DNA from: Neobacillus sp. Marseille-Q6967
Lineage (GTDB): Bacteria; Bacillota; Bacilli; Bacillales; Cytobacillaceae
DNA length: 64,000 nucleotides
Direction: 5' to 3'
Assembly (NCBI RefSeq): GCF_946151075.1
Contig: NZ_CAMGZB010000001.1
Coordinates: forward strand, 1,726,001 to 1,790,000
The notes under the pieces are model-generated. The model did not search any database. It saw only the letters and a program-made list of their open reading frames with translations, and had not been told where the DNA came from. Positions 43,098 through 51,887 of this stretch are shown here, one piece after another. How positions within the stretch are numbered: position 1 is the first letter of the stretch; every line of letters starts with the position of its first letter. The translations under genes were made by a program, and so were the position numbers.

Positions 43098-46000
43098 TTG
43101 AAGAAAATAATTGCTATAATCTTAGTTTTACAAATGGTCCTTGTTAATGGAGCCGTGTATGCTCAAGAGGAGGAAGTAACTGCGCCTAAGCCGGATGCCA
43201 GTTTAAGTGCTAGTATTCTGCAAGAAGATGGGCCTAAGAAATCATTAAAGGAGGAACTGGATTATCGGGATCCTTCAAGTTATCCCCTGATTGGAAAAGG
43301 GGAATTAGCTGGACTTTTAGTGGATAGTTATAGCGGTTACCAGTATATTTTTTTCGAGGAAACAACAACTTCACCTTATAATGTAGATGATATGGATATT
43401 AATTTAATCTATGCTTCCGATGATGCGTATCTAAAAGATAGATATTTGAACATCGAATTCTATACTGAAGAGGCTAACACCTTGAATCATTTGGGGAATA
43501 TTTCCTATAATACATATGGGTATGATGCCGTTTATCTTGGCGCCTCATTGGCAAAAAATCTATATAGCGATAAACCGTATATTTATATGAGATTAGGTAT
43601 TTATAAAAATACGTATGATACGTATTATTCAGATGTAGTAACTTTTAAGGTTGCAAACCCGTTTTATTCTTCTGGAACACCTGCGATGGTTGATAGTTAT
43701 GCGGTTATAAGCAATGAATCAACGAATGCTTCTTCTGCAGAGCCGACAGGAACTTTTAGTCTGAAAAATATGAATTATACAATGGATAAAAGTTTGAAAC
43801 CGAGTGCTTATAAAGTAGATTATAATAAACCTTTTGATGTGGAAGGGAATGAAGGGAAACTTTCCCAAAGTGAATTTAAATCTATCAATCCGTCCTATAA
43901 TAAAGGTGATTATAAGAATTTTTGGGTTACTAATATAGAATATAATTACAATTATCAAATTAACGCCAGATTAGCCTATAGTGGGACGAAAGCGGATATT
44001 TGGGTCTATAATAACCAGATTAGCGATTTGGATGCTGAAAAGTTAGGGAAAGAATTTGATGACAAGATCCATTCATCTGTAACGAATAATTTTGGCCGAG
44101 AATCTGATGTAAATGCAGATGGGAAGATTAATATTTTAACTTTTGATATTCAAGATGGATTTTCTGGCAGCGGGGGATATGTAGGAGGTTACTTTTGGTC
44201 TGGAGATTTGTATAATGTATCAGGTTCCAATCAATCAGAAATTTTCTATATTGATACGTACCCTTCTATGGGGACTACTTCCGTTAAAGATGTAACAAGT
44301 GCATACGGAACATTAGCACATGAGTTTCAGCATATGGTGAACTTTAATCAAAATGTACTTATTGAGAGAAGTAATAGCAATATGGATACTTGGCTGAATG
44401 AAGCCTTATCAATGGCTGCGGAACAAGTATATTCTGGTCAGGGAATTTCTGACCGTGTGGATTACTATAATGTGTCTTCCTCGATACAAAACGGGCACTC
44501 CCTTTTGTATTGGGATAATTATGGTGATCTGCTATCAAACTATTCTTTGTCCTATTTGTTTGGACAATATATAAAAATTCAAACGAATCAAGGGAATAAT
44601 ATTTTTAAAGAAATTCTAACGGATCCGAATAATGATTATAAAGCGATCGAAAACGTGGCGAAAAAGTATATTAGTCCGGATATGACCTTTGGAAAATTAA
44701 TGACCAATTTTAGAATTGCCTTGCTTTTAAAGGAGTCAACAGGTTTATATGGATTTAAAGGTGATCCATTTTTTAACGCGCTAGAGGAGAAAATTTATAC
44801 TGGAAATTCGGCAAATTTACGTGGCGGGGGTGCAATCGTCACAACCTTTAATTCAGCGGAAGGTTTAGAAGTCCCTTCAAACAAAGGGGCAAATGTAACT
44901 TATACCTTTTTAGATATGAATGAGGGACCAGGGGAAGTTGATACAACTCCGCCGGCAAAACCAACTGTAAATGCAGTCAGTGACAAAGATAGTGTTGTAA
45001 CAGGTCAGGCGGAGGCAGGATCTAAGGTTGATGTAAAAGTAAATGGAGCAGTGATTGCCACCGGAACTACGGGGGCGGACGGTCAATTTACCGTGAAGAT
45101 TCCAGTGCAAAGTGCTGGAACAGAACTAGTGGTAACCGCAACAGATCAAGCTGGCAATGTAAGTACGGAAACGATAGTGGTTGTACAAGATGTAACAGCC
45201 CCTGCAAAACCAACTGTAAATGAAGTCAGTGACAAAGATAGTATTGTAACAGGTCAAGCAGAGGCAGGATCTAAGGTTGATGTAAAAGTAAATGGAGCAG
45301 TGATTGGTACCGGAACAGCGGGGGCAGACGGTAAATTTTCCGTAGGCATCCCAGTGCAAAGTGCTGATACTGAATTAGTGATTACTGCAACAGACCAAGC
45401 GGGAAATGTAAGTACAGCCACAATTGTGGTTGTAAATGCTGCATCAGATGTAACAGCCCCTGCAAAACCAACTGTAAATACAGTAACGGATAAAGATAAT
45501 ACTGTTACAGGTCAGGCGGAAGCAGGATCTAAGGTAAAAGTAACAGTAAATGGAGCAGAGATTGGCTCAGGAACAGCGGGAACAAACGGTCAATATACCG
45601 TGGCCATTCCAGTGCAAAAAGCAGGAACTGAATTATTGATTACTGCGACAGACCAAGCGGGAAATATTAGTGCAGCGACGAAAGTAGTCGTAACCGATGT
45701 AACGGCACCAGTAAAACCAGCAGTTAATGCAGTTACGGACTATGAAACTGTTTTAATGGGTAGCGCAGAACCAAAATCTACTATTATTGCAAAAGTATCT
45801 GGAAAAGAAATTGGCCGGAGTGAGGCAGTTGAAAATGGGTCATTCGCGATTACAATTCCTATTCAGCCGGCAGGAAAAATCATTGAAGTTTTTGCAGTCG
45901 ACGCCGCTGGTAATATTAGTACAGCCGTGAAAGTAACGGTTAATAATAAACTGCAAACCTTAATCGGTGATACGAGGTACTCAACAGCAGTAAAGGTGGC

Positions 46001-46853
46001 ACAAACAGGGTGGAAAACGACAAATACTGTGCTTTTAGTCAATGGTGGTGCGATTGTTGACGGGTTGACCGCAACTCCGCTAGCATCCGCTAAAGATGCG
46101 CCGATTTTATTAACAAGAAGTGATTCTTTACCGCCTGAAACACGAAATGAATTAACTCGTTTACAATCAAAGGAAATCATTTTGATCGGCGGCACCAACG
46201 TCATATCAGCTCAAGTAGAAAACCAATTGAAATCGATGGGCTTTACTCTGAAGCGAATCGGCGGTTCGGACCGTTACGAAACTTCCTTGTTAATTGCCAA
46301 AGAATTAGATAAGTTGGTTGATGTAGGTACGGCGTTTGTTGCCTATGGCAGAGGTGAGCCAGATGCTTTATCCATTGCTGCTCAGGCAGGGTTGCAAAAA
46401 CAGCCAATCATTTTGACAGATAAAATGGTTGTACCAGCTCAGACATTAAATTGGTTGAAAACTGAAGGATTAAATACCGCTTATTTTATCGGTGGTACAA
46501 CTGTCATCGATTCCGGAATCATCACAGAATTCAACAAGATAACGATTCAGAATGTTAGTGCTAATCGTATCAGCGGCGCAGACCGTCATGAAACGAATGC
46601 AAAGGTCATCAGCAAATTCTATCCTCAGTCAGAATTATTGACGATTCTCTTGGCCAAGTCTGGAACGGAAAGTCTGGTTGACGCTTTAACAGCCGGACCA
46701 TTAGCAGCCAAAATGAAATCTCCAGTTCTTCTTGTTTCACAATGGGGAATTCAATCATCTCAAAAAGCAGTGTTATCTGTTAAACATTCAAAATATGTTC
46801 ATCAAGTCGGTGGTGGTATCAACTCCAAAGCTGTAAATGAAGTAGTAGAGTAA
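43098..46853 (+). CDS. Secreted M30-like metalloprotease with Ig repeats and CWB2 anchors
   Basis: 1251 residues; TTG start after AGGGGAGA. Signal peptide (about 1-23, ending VYAQE). The protease domain has the zinc motif HEFQH at 408-412 and WLNEALSMAAE about 20 residues later supplying the third ligand Glu, as in hyicolysin-type (M30) gluzincins. Four Ig-like domains follow (about 615-955), each about 84 residues with PAKPTVN-VTGQAEAGSKV-type strands and ATDQAGN ends. Three cell-wall-binding repeat-2 units (about 957-1251; GDTRYSTAVK, GGSDRYETSLL, SGADRHETNAK) bind the envelope non-covalently. Substrate unknown. It is probably monocistronic. Confidence 0.9.
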   Translation: MKKIIAIILVLQMVLVNGAVYAQEEEVTAPKPDASLSASILQEDGPKKSLKEELDYRDPSSYPLIGKGELAGLLVDSYSGYQYIFFEETTTSPYNVDDMDINLIYASDDAYLKDRYLNIEFYTEEANTLNHLGNISYNTYGYDAVYLGASLAKNLYSDKPYIYMRLGIYKNTYDTYYSDVVTFKVANPFYSSGTPAMVDSYAVISNESTNASSAEPTGTFSLKNMNYTMDKSLKPSAYKVDYNKPFDVEGNEGKLSQSEFKSINPSYNKGDYKNFWVTNIEYNYNYQINARLAYSGTKADIWVYNNQISDLDAEKLGKEFDDKIHSSVTNNFGRESDVNADGKINILTFDIQDGFSGSGGYVGGYFWSGDLYNVSGSNQSEIFYIDTYPSMGTTSVKDVTSAYGTLAHEFQHMVNFNQNVLIERSNSNMDTWLNEALSMAAEQVYSGQGISDRVDYYNVSSSIQNGHSLLYWDNYGDLLSNYSLSYLFGQYIKIQTNQGNNIFKEILTDPNNDYKAIENVAKKYISPDMTFGKLMTNFRIALLLKESTGLYGFKGDPFFNALEEKIYTGNSANLRGGGAIVTTFNSAEGLEVPSNKGANVTYTFLDMNEGPGEVDTTPPAKPTVNAVSDKDSVVTGQAEAGSKVDVKVNGAVIATGTTGADGQFTVKIPVQSAGTELVVTATDQAGNVSTETIVVVQDVTAPAKPTVNEVSDKDSIVTGQAEAGSKVDVKVNGAVIGTGTAGADGKFSVGIPVQSADTELVITATDQAGNVSTATIVVVNAASDVTAPAKPTVNTVTDKDNTVTGQAEAGSKVKVTVNGAEIGSGTAGTNGQYTVAIPVQKAGTELLITATDQAGNISAATKVVVTDVTAPVKPAVNAVTDYETVLMGSAEPKSTIIAKVSGKEIGRSEAVENGSFAITIPIQPAGKIIEVFAVDAAGNISTAVKVTVNNKLQTLIGDTRYSTAVKVAQTGWKTTNTVLLVNGGAIVDGLTATPLASAKDAPILLTRSDSLPPETRNELTRLQSKEIILIGGTNVISAQVENQLKSMGFTLKRIGGSDRYETSLLIAKELDKLVDVGTAFVAYGRGEPDALSIAAQAGLQKQPIILTDKMVVPAQTLNWLKTEGLNTAYFIGGTTVIDSGIITEFNKITIQNVSANRISGADRHETNAKVISKFYPQSELLTILLAKSGTESLVDALTAGPLAAKMKSPVLLVSQWGIQSSQKAVLSVKHSKYVHQVGGGINSKAVNEVVE
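44940..45940 (+). repeat. Tandem 250-base repeats encoding Ig-like domains
   Basis: Four in-frame copies starting near 44940, 45190, 45448 and 45694. The first three are nearly identical over long stretches (for example GATGTAACAGCCCCTGCAAA at copies 2 and 3). The fourth is diverged. The likeness implies recent duplication, so copy number may vary between strains. Confidence 0.85.
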
Positions 46854-46933
46854 CACAGATTTATAAAGATTTGAAACATTATCATTTATTTTTGTAAATA
46901 GATGATAAAAGCTAATATACCTCGCGTAAGAAC

Positions 46934-46965
46934 AAAAGAACCCGTTGCATAACGGGTTCTTTTTT
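46934..46965 (+). terminator. Terminator after the protease gene
   Basis: AAAAGAACCCGTT / AACGGGTTCTTTT perfect 13-bp stem with a GCAT loop, continuing T-run. Confidence 0.92.
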
Positions 46966-46968
46966 GCA

Positions 46969-47351
46969 CTAAGAAAAAATGATGAATAGTCCTAATAAAA
47001 AGGCGATGCTTGATACGGGTGTCATGATGAGCCGTTCCTTTTTACTTTTCGAGATTAGATTGGCCACCGTGTTTAAGCCAAGGTAAATGGTAAAAAACCA
47101 GACAAAAAAAGTAGTGGGCAATAAGGGAATGTTGAAGCTGACAACTCCGATGTGCTGCAGAAAAACAAAGCCCATGAATAAAAGAATAATAGCTGATACG
47201 GCACTGGCAAGCGAATTTTTTTAGGTAAAACCTTATAGTATCCACCCATTGTCGCTTCCCCTAATGGAAACCCCAGGGTAAGCAGCACTTGGAATATGGC
47301 GATACCTAGAGAAATCACGGCAATGATAATTGCTGCAAGATTTGTTTCCAT
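46969..47351 (-). pseudogene. Small integral membrane protein, frameshifted in a T7 run
   Basis: Two frames form one four-TM protein. The first (from METNLAAIIIAVISLGIAIF through GGYYKVLPKK) loses frame at the homopolymer at 47216-47222, and the second continues as LASAVSAIILLFMGFVFL, IPLLPTTFFVWFFTIYLGL, then MTPVSSIAFLLGLFIIFS. One more A on the minus strand (A8 instead of A7) would restore the frame. GGAAGGTGAATTAAT precedes the ATG. It could be a true lesion, slippage-based switching or a sequencing error. The family is not recognised. Confidence 0.75.
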
Positions 47352-47523
47352 ATTAATTCACCTTCCAATCTATGAAAGTGGCTTGAAGTAAGAATTCGGG
47401 TTTGCTGAAGTATATTCCTTCTATTTTATGATTGCTCTATGTTAATTATTTCCTCACAGACCGCTTTGGGATGGTAAAATATTACTATCTTGCATAAAGA
47501 TTGTATGGAGAGGGGGAGATGCT

Positions 47524-48348
47524 GTGAAAAAGCCTTTGGTGTCGGTTGTAATTCCGACGTATAACCGACTGTTGTGTTTAGGGGAGTTGATGGAATCTCT
47601 AAGCCAGCAGACGTTTCAGGATTTTGAAGTCATTATTGTGAATGATGGCGGGGTAAGTGTGGAACCTGTTAAAGAGCTTTATCCAGAACTATACATCATG
47701 ATTATTAATATGGAGGAAAACTCACGGCATGTTCATGCCCGAAACCGGGGGATTGTGAAAGCAAACGGAGAATATATCATGCTGATTGATGACGATGATT
47801 TACTTGTTCCGTCCCATATGGAGATGATGGTTAACGAGATTGGTGAGAAGGATCTCATTTATTCCGATGTGGAAATCGTCAACTTTGAGGAGATTAATGG
47901 CGTCAGAGTGCCTATTGACCGTCATTTGTTTGCTTATGAGTTTGACCTTTTAGCAATGAGAAGGTTTTCTACGTTTGTTTCGTCGGGGTGCCTGTATCGA
48001 AAGGAGATCCATCAAACTTTGGGGCTGTTTGATCCCAATGTACATAACTATTGGGACTGGGACTTCTTTCTTCGAATAGCTGAGAATCACCGTATTAGAA
48101 GAATCGCAGCAGCCGGTGTTTTATATGATTTTTCAGAAGCGAATGACAATCAATCGAAAAATCTATCTTCATCAAGAAAGTTTTATCTCGACAGATTTTG
48201 TGAGAAACATAACTTAGGCACCCTTCCGATAAAAAATTTCTTCCTTCTATTAGAAGAGCCGGAAGTGGTTCAACGAAAGGCAGAAAGTAAAATCCTATGG
48301 GATGGGAAGCCATTTCATTCAAGATTAGCACCTATGCCGGAAAAATAA
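47524..48348 (+). CDS. Family 2 glycosyltransferase
   Basis: Transfers a sugar from a nucleotide-sugar donor with inversion. 274 residues. The GT-A fold is evident from the N-terminal SVVIPTYNRLLCLGELMESL (Rossmann start), HARNRGIVKANGEYIMLIDDDD with the metal-binding DxD region near 90-95, and YWDWDFFLRIAE (the conserved acid near 180). No membrane segment, so it acts on the cytosolic side. The GTG start follows GGAGAGGGGG. It is monocistronic with a terminator. The acceptor polymer is not known. No other envelope sugar genes are adjacent. Confidence 0.9.
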   Translation: MKKPLVSVVIPTYNRLLCLGELMESLSQQTFQDFEVIIVNDGGVSVEPVKELYPELYIMIINMEENSRHVHARNRGIVKANGEYIMLIDDDDLLVPSHMEMMVNEIGEKDLIYSDVEIVNFEEINGVRVPIDRHLFAYEFDLLAMRRFSTFVSSGCLYRKEIHQTLGLFDPNVHNYWDWDFFLRIAENHRIRRIAAAGVLYDFSEANDNQSKNLSSSRKFYLDRFCEKHNLGTLPIKNFFLLLEEPEVVQRKAESKILWDGKPFHSRLAPMPEK

Positions 48349-48381
48349 GAAAACCATCCTATTGGCTTTTGGATGGTTTTC
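48349..48381 (+). terminator. Terminator after the glycosyltransferase
   Basis: GAAAACCATCC / GGATGGTTTTC perfect stem with an 11-base loop; bidirectional with the YvrJ gene on the other strand. Confidence 0.87.
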
Positions 48382-48388
48382 AAACTGA

Positions 48389-48526
48389 TCAAATCTTCAT
48401 ACGTTCAGGGAGATTTTGGATTGATTGGACGACCATATCGAGCTTTGATTCAATTCGATAAAGCAGATAAAGGGTTACCACGATCGGAAATCCCACCTCG
48501 CTAATGAATGGAACGAGTTGATCCAC
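48389..48526 (-). CDS. yvrJ: YvrJ-family small protein (45 aa)
   Basis: 45 codons with a GTG start: VDQLVPFISEVGFPIVVTLY is the YvrJ signature, then LLYRIESKLDMVVQSIQNLP. One membrane segment (about 11-23) and an amphipathic helix. AAAGGAGTG lies seven bases before the start. In Bacillus, yvrJ genes accompany DUF2922 and DUF1659 genes, exactly the two genes upstream here on the same strand, so a three-gene set is present. Function of the set is unknown. The second DUF2922/DUF1659 cassette at 55.3 kb has no YvrJ gene. Confidence 0.85.
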   Translation of the reverse strand: MDQLVPFISEVGFPIVVTLYLLYRIESKLDMVVQSIQNLPERMKI

Positions 48527-48554
48527 GAAAAAACACTCCTTTCCTCATTAATTC

Positions 48555-48588
48555 AAAAGAGACCGGGTTCGCTATGAATCCGGTCTCC
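48555..48588 (-). terminator. Terminator after DUF2922 gene, copy 1
   Basis: GAGACCGG / CCGGTCTC stem with a 13-base loop; minus-strand TTTTG follows. The YvrJ gene beyond it may be reached by read-through. Confidence 0.7.
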
Positions 48589-48593
48589 CATTT

Positions 48594-48812
48594 TTACACT
48601 AGTTCATAATCCGTTACGTTACGCTCAATGATACGTGCACCTTGAGCAGAGGCAAGGCTGCCGTTTACGGTATAGAACACTCCGGAAGCAACAATTGCCT
48701 CCATGGACTGTTTAACAACGGCCTCTTCAACCGGCTCTTTCGGGTTTTCGATGCTGATTCGTGCAACTTTCCCGCTGTCCGTTAAAAACTGCAATTCTAG
48801 TGTTTTTGCCAT
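48594..48812 (-). CDS. DUF2922 protein, copy 1
   Basis: 72 residues (MAKTLELQFLTDSGKVARIS at the start, then ENPKEPVEEAVVKQSMEAIV). Small beta-alpha-beta protein of unknown function, common in Bacillaceae and nearly always beside DUF1659, as here. TCACCTCC complement (GGAGGTGA) precedes the ATG. It differs from copy 2 by two residues (Ser13 and Val16 here, Ile in both places there). In the same transcript as DUF1659 and probably YvrJ. Confidence 0.88.
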   Translation of the reverse strand: MAKTLELQFLTDSGKVARISIENPKEPVEEAVVKQSMEAIVASGVFYTVNGSLASAQGARIIERNVTDYELV

Positions 48813-48850
48813 TTTTCATCACCTCCTCGCTAAAATTCCACTACCTTCCA

Positions 48851-49072
48851 TTAGAACTTCATTAAGTCAGAGCTGTCGATCTTCTCAACGTTGCTAAGTG
48901 TGTCAGAGCTTAGCGTGAAAATAGCTTCAGCTGCCAGCCATAACTGATCGACGGTTGCGTCTCTTTTTACATTGTTGAACGTCTTCGCTTTCATTACCGG
49001 CTTGCCTTCGTCATCCATTCCCACCTGGTACACAATCCGTAGTTTTGTCCCGGTTAAAAGTGCCTGTGCCAT
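48851..49072 (-). CDS. DUF1659 protein, copy 1
   Basis: 73 residues (MAQALLTGTKLRIVYQVGMD at the start, ending EKIDSSDLMKF). Small protein of unknown function, first gene of the DUF1659-DUF2922 set. The start at 49072 is chosen because GAGGAGGTGATCAC lies before it; a reading three codons longer begins within that site. It differs from copy 2 by three residues (Met/Leu, Thr/Asn, Ser/Ala). Most base differences between the copies are silent, which suggests that both are kept under selection. Confidence 0.88.
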   Translation of the reverse strand: MAQALLTGTKLRIVYQVGMDDEGKPVMKAKTFNNVKRDATVDQLWLAAEAIFTLSSDTLSNVEKIDSSDLMKF

Positions 49073-49411
49073 CGTGATCACCTCCTCTCACCCTCTATAT
49101 AGGGAAAAACGGAGGAAAACGACAGGGTCCGCAGAATTTTTCTATTATTATTTTTAAAATGTAAACAACTGGTATCGACACACGATATCAGCATTCGATA
49201 CCATTTGATATAGTTCTTCAAAATAGATTGAATAGGCTTGCTGGTTATGCTCTTTGAGGGCCAGTCTCAGCTTTTGATTGTTTAAATTATAGATGGAACC
49301 TAAAATAAAATCTAAGTTTAGTGGTTTTAGGGAAATTTTTGGCCCAACGAGAGATGAGCACAATTTTGTCAGATTAATCTAACATCTTTTGTTCCCAATC
49401 ATTAAACAATA

Positions 49412-49425
49412 TGAAAGCGCTTTAT
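49412..49425 (+). promoter_or_regulatory. cre-like CcpA site before the PRD regulator
   Basis: TGAAAGCGCTTTAT matches TGWAARCGYTWNCW with one mismatch near the 3' end, 28 bases before the start codon. The rest of 49131-49452 holds only an unsupported minus-strand ORF. Confidence 0.6.
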
Positions 49426-49452
49426 TATATGATGGTTTCAGGAGGTAAGGCA

Positions 49453-51516
49453 ATGATGATTGAAAAACGTCCGGCCCTTTTGCTGAATTACCTTTTAAAA
49501 GTAAAGAATGCAACGATGAATCAGGTGATGGAAAATACACAATTAACGAAACGGCAAATCTCCTATGATTTGGAGAAAATCAATCATTGGTTAAAAGAAA
49601 GACGCCTTCCTGCCATTCCTTACAGAGGTATTCAACATCTCGAGATGCCGGAAGAGGTAATGGATTATTTTCGGGAAAAGCAGAACAAAAACCACGAACG
49701 CACTTTTGTTTTAACAGAAGAGGAACGATTAATTTTTATCAATCTTTATCTTTTTATACGGCAAGAGCCGATTTCATCGGTCCATTTAACACAGCTCTTA
49801 CAGGTAAGTAAGAACACGGTTATTTCCGATGTTAAAAAGGCGAATGCAATGAATCGGCCGTACTTGGTCGAAATTCGTTATTCCAGGCAGAAAGGCTACC
49901 ATCTTAGGGGGATGGAGTTTGATAAGCGAGTACTTGTCATGCATTACTTGTCCCAATTGCTGCATGTTCCATACTTTGAAAAACTGATTCATTATTTGTT
50001 AAAGGATAAAACTGGACACATAGACTTTCATGAAATTCACCTTACTCTTTTACAAATGGAAAAGCAGTTCGAACTGCATTTTGTCGAGGAACGGATTCAA
50101 CAGTTTGCTTACTTTCTTCTTTTCTATTACTACCGACAAAAGGAAGGAAAGTTTGTTCAGTTTCATTCCGATGAAATGAGTTTATTAAAAAATGACCCGA
50201 TGTGGAAAGTGTCTAAAACATTAACACAGCTGCTCCAATTTGAGGAAGAAGAAACGGAACTCTGTTACTTTACGATTCAATTACTTGGCTTGTCTTTAGG
50301 AAGTAGTTCAGTACAAGACTTGGGACGCGACTTACTCTTTAAACTATGCGAACAGCTTGTATTTGATTTTGAGTCGAAAGCATGTATTGCTTTTGAAAAA
50401 AAGGACGAAGTCATTCATACGTTGTACCAGCATATAAAGCCTGCTTATTTTCGAATGAAATATCGGATACCGATTAACAATCCACTTCTTCATCAAATTA
50501 AAAGTGAACATAAAGAACTATATACGATTGTAAAGGAAATGCTCCTGCCGATTGAATCGTTACTAAGTATCACGATTCCTGAGGAGGAAATTGGTTTTAT
50601 TACGATTCATTTTGGAGCCTTGTTAGAAAAACCAAAGCAAGAAATGCCAAAAAAGAAACGAGCGATTGTGGTTTGTCCAAGTGGAATTAGCTCCTCCCTC
50701 ATGGTTAAACATCAGTTGGAATCGCTTTTCTCAGAAATTATCGTAGAAAAGACCCTGTCGTTAAAGGAATTTCAAAAGGAGAGTGTTGCCGAATATGATC
50801 TCCATTTTACCACAGTGGAGCTTGAGACAACACTTCCATACTTTTATGTAAAGCCCCTTATGACGCCGAATGAAAAGAACAACTTAGTCACTGAAGTGTA
50901 TCAGCGTCTTTTCGGGATTCAATACCATGACATATCTATAAAAGAGCTTATTCAAACGATCGAACAATTCGCCAATGTTTATGATGAAAAAGGATTAAAG
51001 AATGCATTAAGCCAAATAACGTTTCACAAAAAAGCAAATGTTCAGAGGGGGAAACAGCCAGTGTTACACGAGCTTTTAAAAGCAGAAACTGTTCAAGTAG
51101 TTGAACAGCTTTCGGATTGGGAAGAGGCTGTAAAAATAGCAGCCAATCCCTTATTAGCAACAGGAGCAATTGAGTCTTCCTATATTGATGCAATGATTGA
51201 AAATATCAAAACTTTAGGTCCATATGTAGTTATTGGCCCTGAAGTTGCCATCCCTCACGCACGCCCTGAATCGGGAGTTAACCAAGTGGGAATGAGCTTT
51301 TTAAAGTTGAATCAGCCTGTCTACTTTCTAAACGATGAAAAGTATCCTGTCCGATTGTTGTTTTGCATTGCAGCGATTGATAATACAACCCATCTTAAGG
51401 CACTGTCACAATTGACAAAGCTGCTTAGTGAAAAAAACAACATTGAGTTACTAAAGGAAATGCAATCAACCGAAAAGATCTTTGAATTATTTAAACATTA
51501 TTCTACAGCCGTTTAA
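49453..51516 (+). CDS. PRD-type transcriptional activator with EIIB and EIIA domains
   Basis: 687 residues. Two N-terminal HTH parts (about 1-60 and 85-160: LLQVSKNTVISDVKKANAM), two PTS regulation domains (about 170-385), a GatB-like EIIB domain with phospho-Cys in VVCPSGISSS (Cys408) and an ascorbate-type EIIA domain with active His in VAIPHARPESG (His602). Regulators of this build are switched by phosphorylation through HPr and the cognate EIIB. It precedes and surely controls the PTS operon. Because no separate EIIA gene is present, its EIIA domain may also drive transport. AGGAGG is seven bases before the ATG. Confidence 0.92.
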   Translation: MMIEKRPALLLNYLLKVKNATMNQVMENTQLTKRQISYDLEKINHWLKERRLPAIPYRGIQHLEMPEEVMDYFREKQNKNHERTFVLTEEERLIFINLYLFIRQEPISSVHLTQLLQVSKNTVISDVKKANAMNRPYLVEIRYSRQKGYHLRGMEFDKRVLVMHYLSQLLHVPYFEKLIHYLLKDKTGHIDFHEIHLTLLQMEKQFELHFVEERIQQFAYFLLFYYYRQKEGKFVQFHSDEMSLLKNDPMWKVSKTLTQLLQFEEEETELCYFTIQLLGLSLGSSSVQDLGRDLLFKLCEQLVFDFESKACIAFEKKDEVIHTLYQHIKPAYFRMKYRIPINNPLLHQIKSEHKELYTIVKEMLLPIESLLSITIPEEEIGFITIHFGALLEKPKQEMPKKKRAIVVCPSGISSSLMVKHQLESLFSEIIVEKTLSLKEFQKESVAEYDLHFTTVELETTLPYFYVKPLMTPNEKNNLVTEVYQRLFGIQYHDISIKELIQTIEQFANVYDEKGLKNALSQITFHKKANVQRGKQPVLHELLKAETVQVVEQLSDWEEAVKIAANPLLATGAIESSYIDAMIENIKTLGPYVVIGPEVAIPHARPESGVNQVGMSFLKLNQPVYFLNDEKYPVRLLFCIAAIDNTTHLKALSQLTKLLSEKNNIELLKEMQSTEKIFELFKHYSTAV

Positions 51517-51566
51517 TACGTTAATTTACTTCACATAAATGAAAAAATTTTTAGGGGGAATTGATG

Positions 51567-51848
51567 ATGAAAATTTTAGCAGTATGTGGTTCAGGGTTAG
51601 GAAGCAGCTTTATGTTAGAGATGAATGTGCAGCAAATTTTATCGGAATTAGGGGTAAGCGGTATTGAGGTAGAACATTCCGATCTTAGTTCCGCAACTCC
51701 CGATGCAGCCGACCTCTTTATTGCCGCAAAGGATATTGCAGAAGGGATGGGACATTTAGGAGAAGTGATTGTGATTGACAGCATTATTGATATGGATGGT
51801 ATTCGCACGAAATTAAAGGAGGTGCTCCAAAGAAAAGGATTGCTGTAA
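51567..51848 (+). CDS. PTS ascorbate-type EIIB (UlaB/SgaB-like)
   Basis: Cytosolic phospho-carrier that phosphorylates the sugar brought in by the EIIC encoded next. 93 residues. The active Cys is in ILAVCGSGLGSSFML at position 8; DIAEGMGHLGEVIVIDSIID is typical of the L-ascorbate branch. Start chosen at the third possible codon (ATG 51567) because AGGGGG lies eight bases upstream. Part of the regulator-EIIB-EIIC-transketolase set. The sugar is not necessarily ascorbate. Confidence 0.9.
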   Translation: MKILAVCGSGLGSSFMLEMNVQQILSELGVSGIEVEHSDLSSATPDAADLFIAAKDIAEGMGHLGEVIVIDSIIDMDGIRTKLKEVLQRKGLL

Positions 51849-51887
51849 TCGATTTAAATCAATTAACAGTAAAAGGGGGCCTATAAT

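Larger units (their letters stand above)
48546..49130. repeat. Direct repeat, copy 1 (DUF2922-DUF1659 cassette)
   Basis: 585 bases closely repeated at 55278-55863 in the same orientation, from ATTAATTCAAAAGAGACCGG to AACGACAGGGTCC. The two copies enclose the ascorbate-type PTS and transketolase operon. Confidence 0.92.

Noticed and set aside
44910..45359. Two similar minus-strand ORFs with matching proteins
   Set aside because: They are shadows of the repeated Ig-domain DNA on the other strand.
49154..49363. Minus-strand ORF of 69 codons between DUF1659 and the PRD regulator
   Set aside because: TTG start without a ribosome site and no recognisable family. Codon pattern is plausible, so a decayed fragment is possible, but support is too weak to list.
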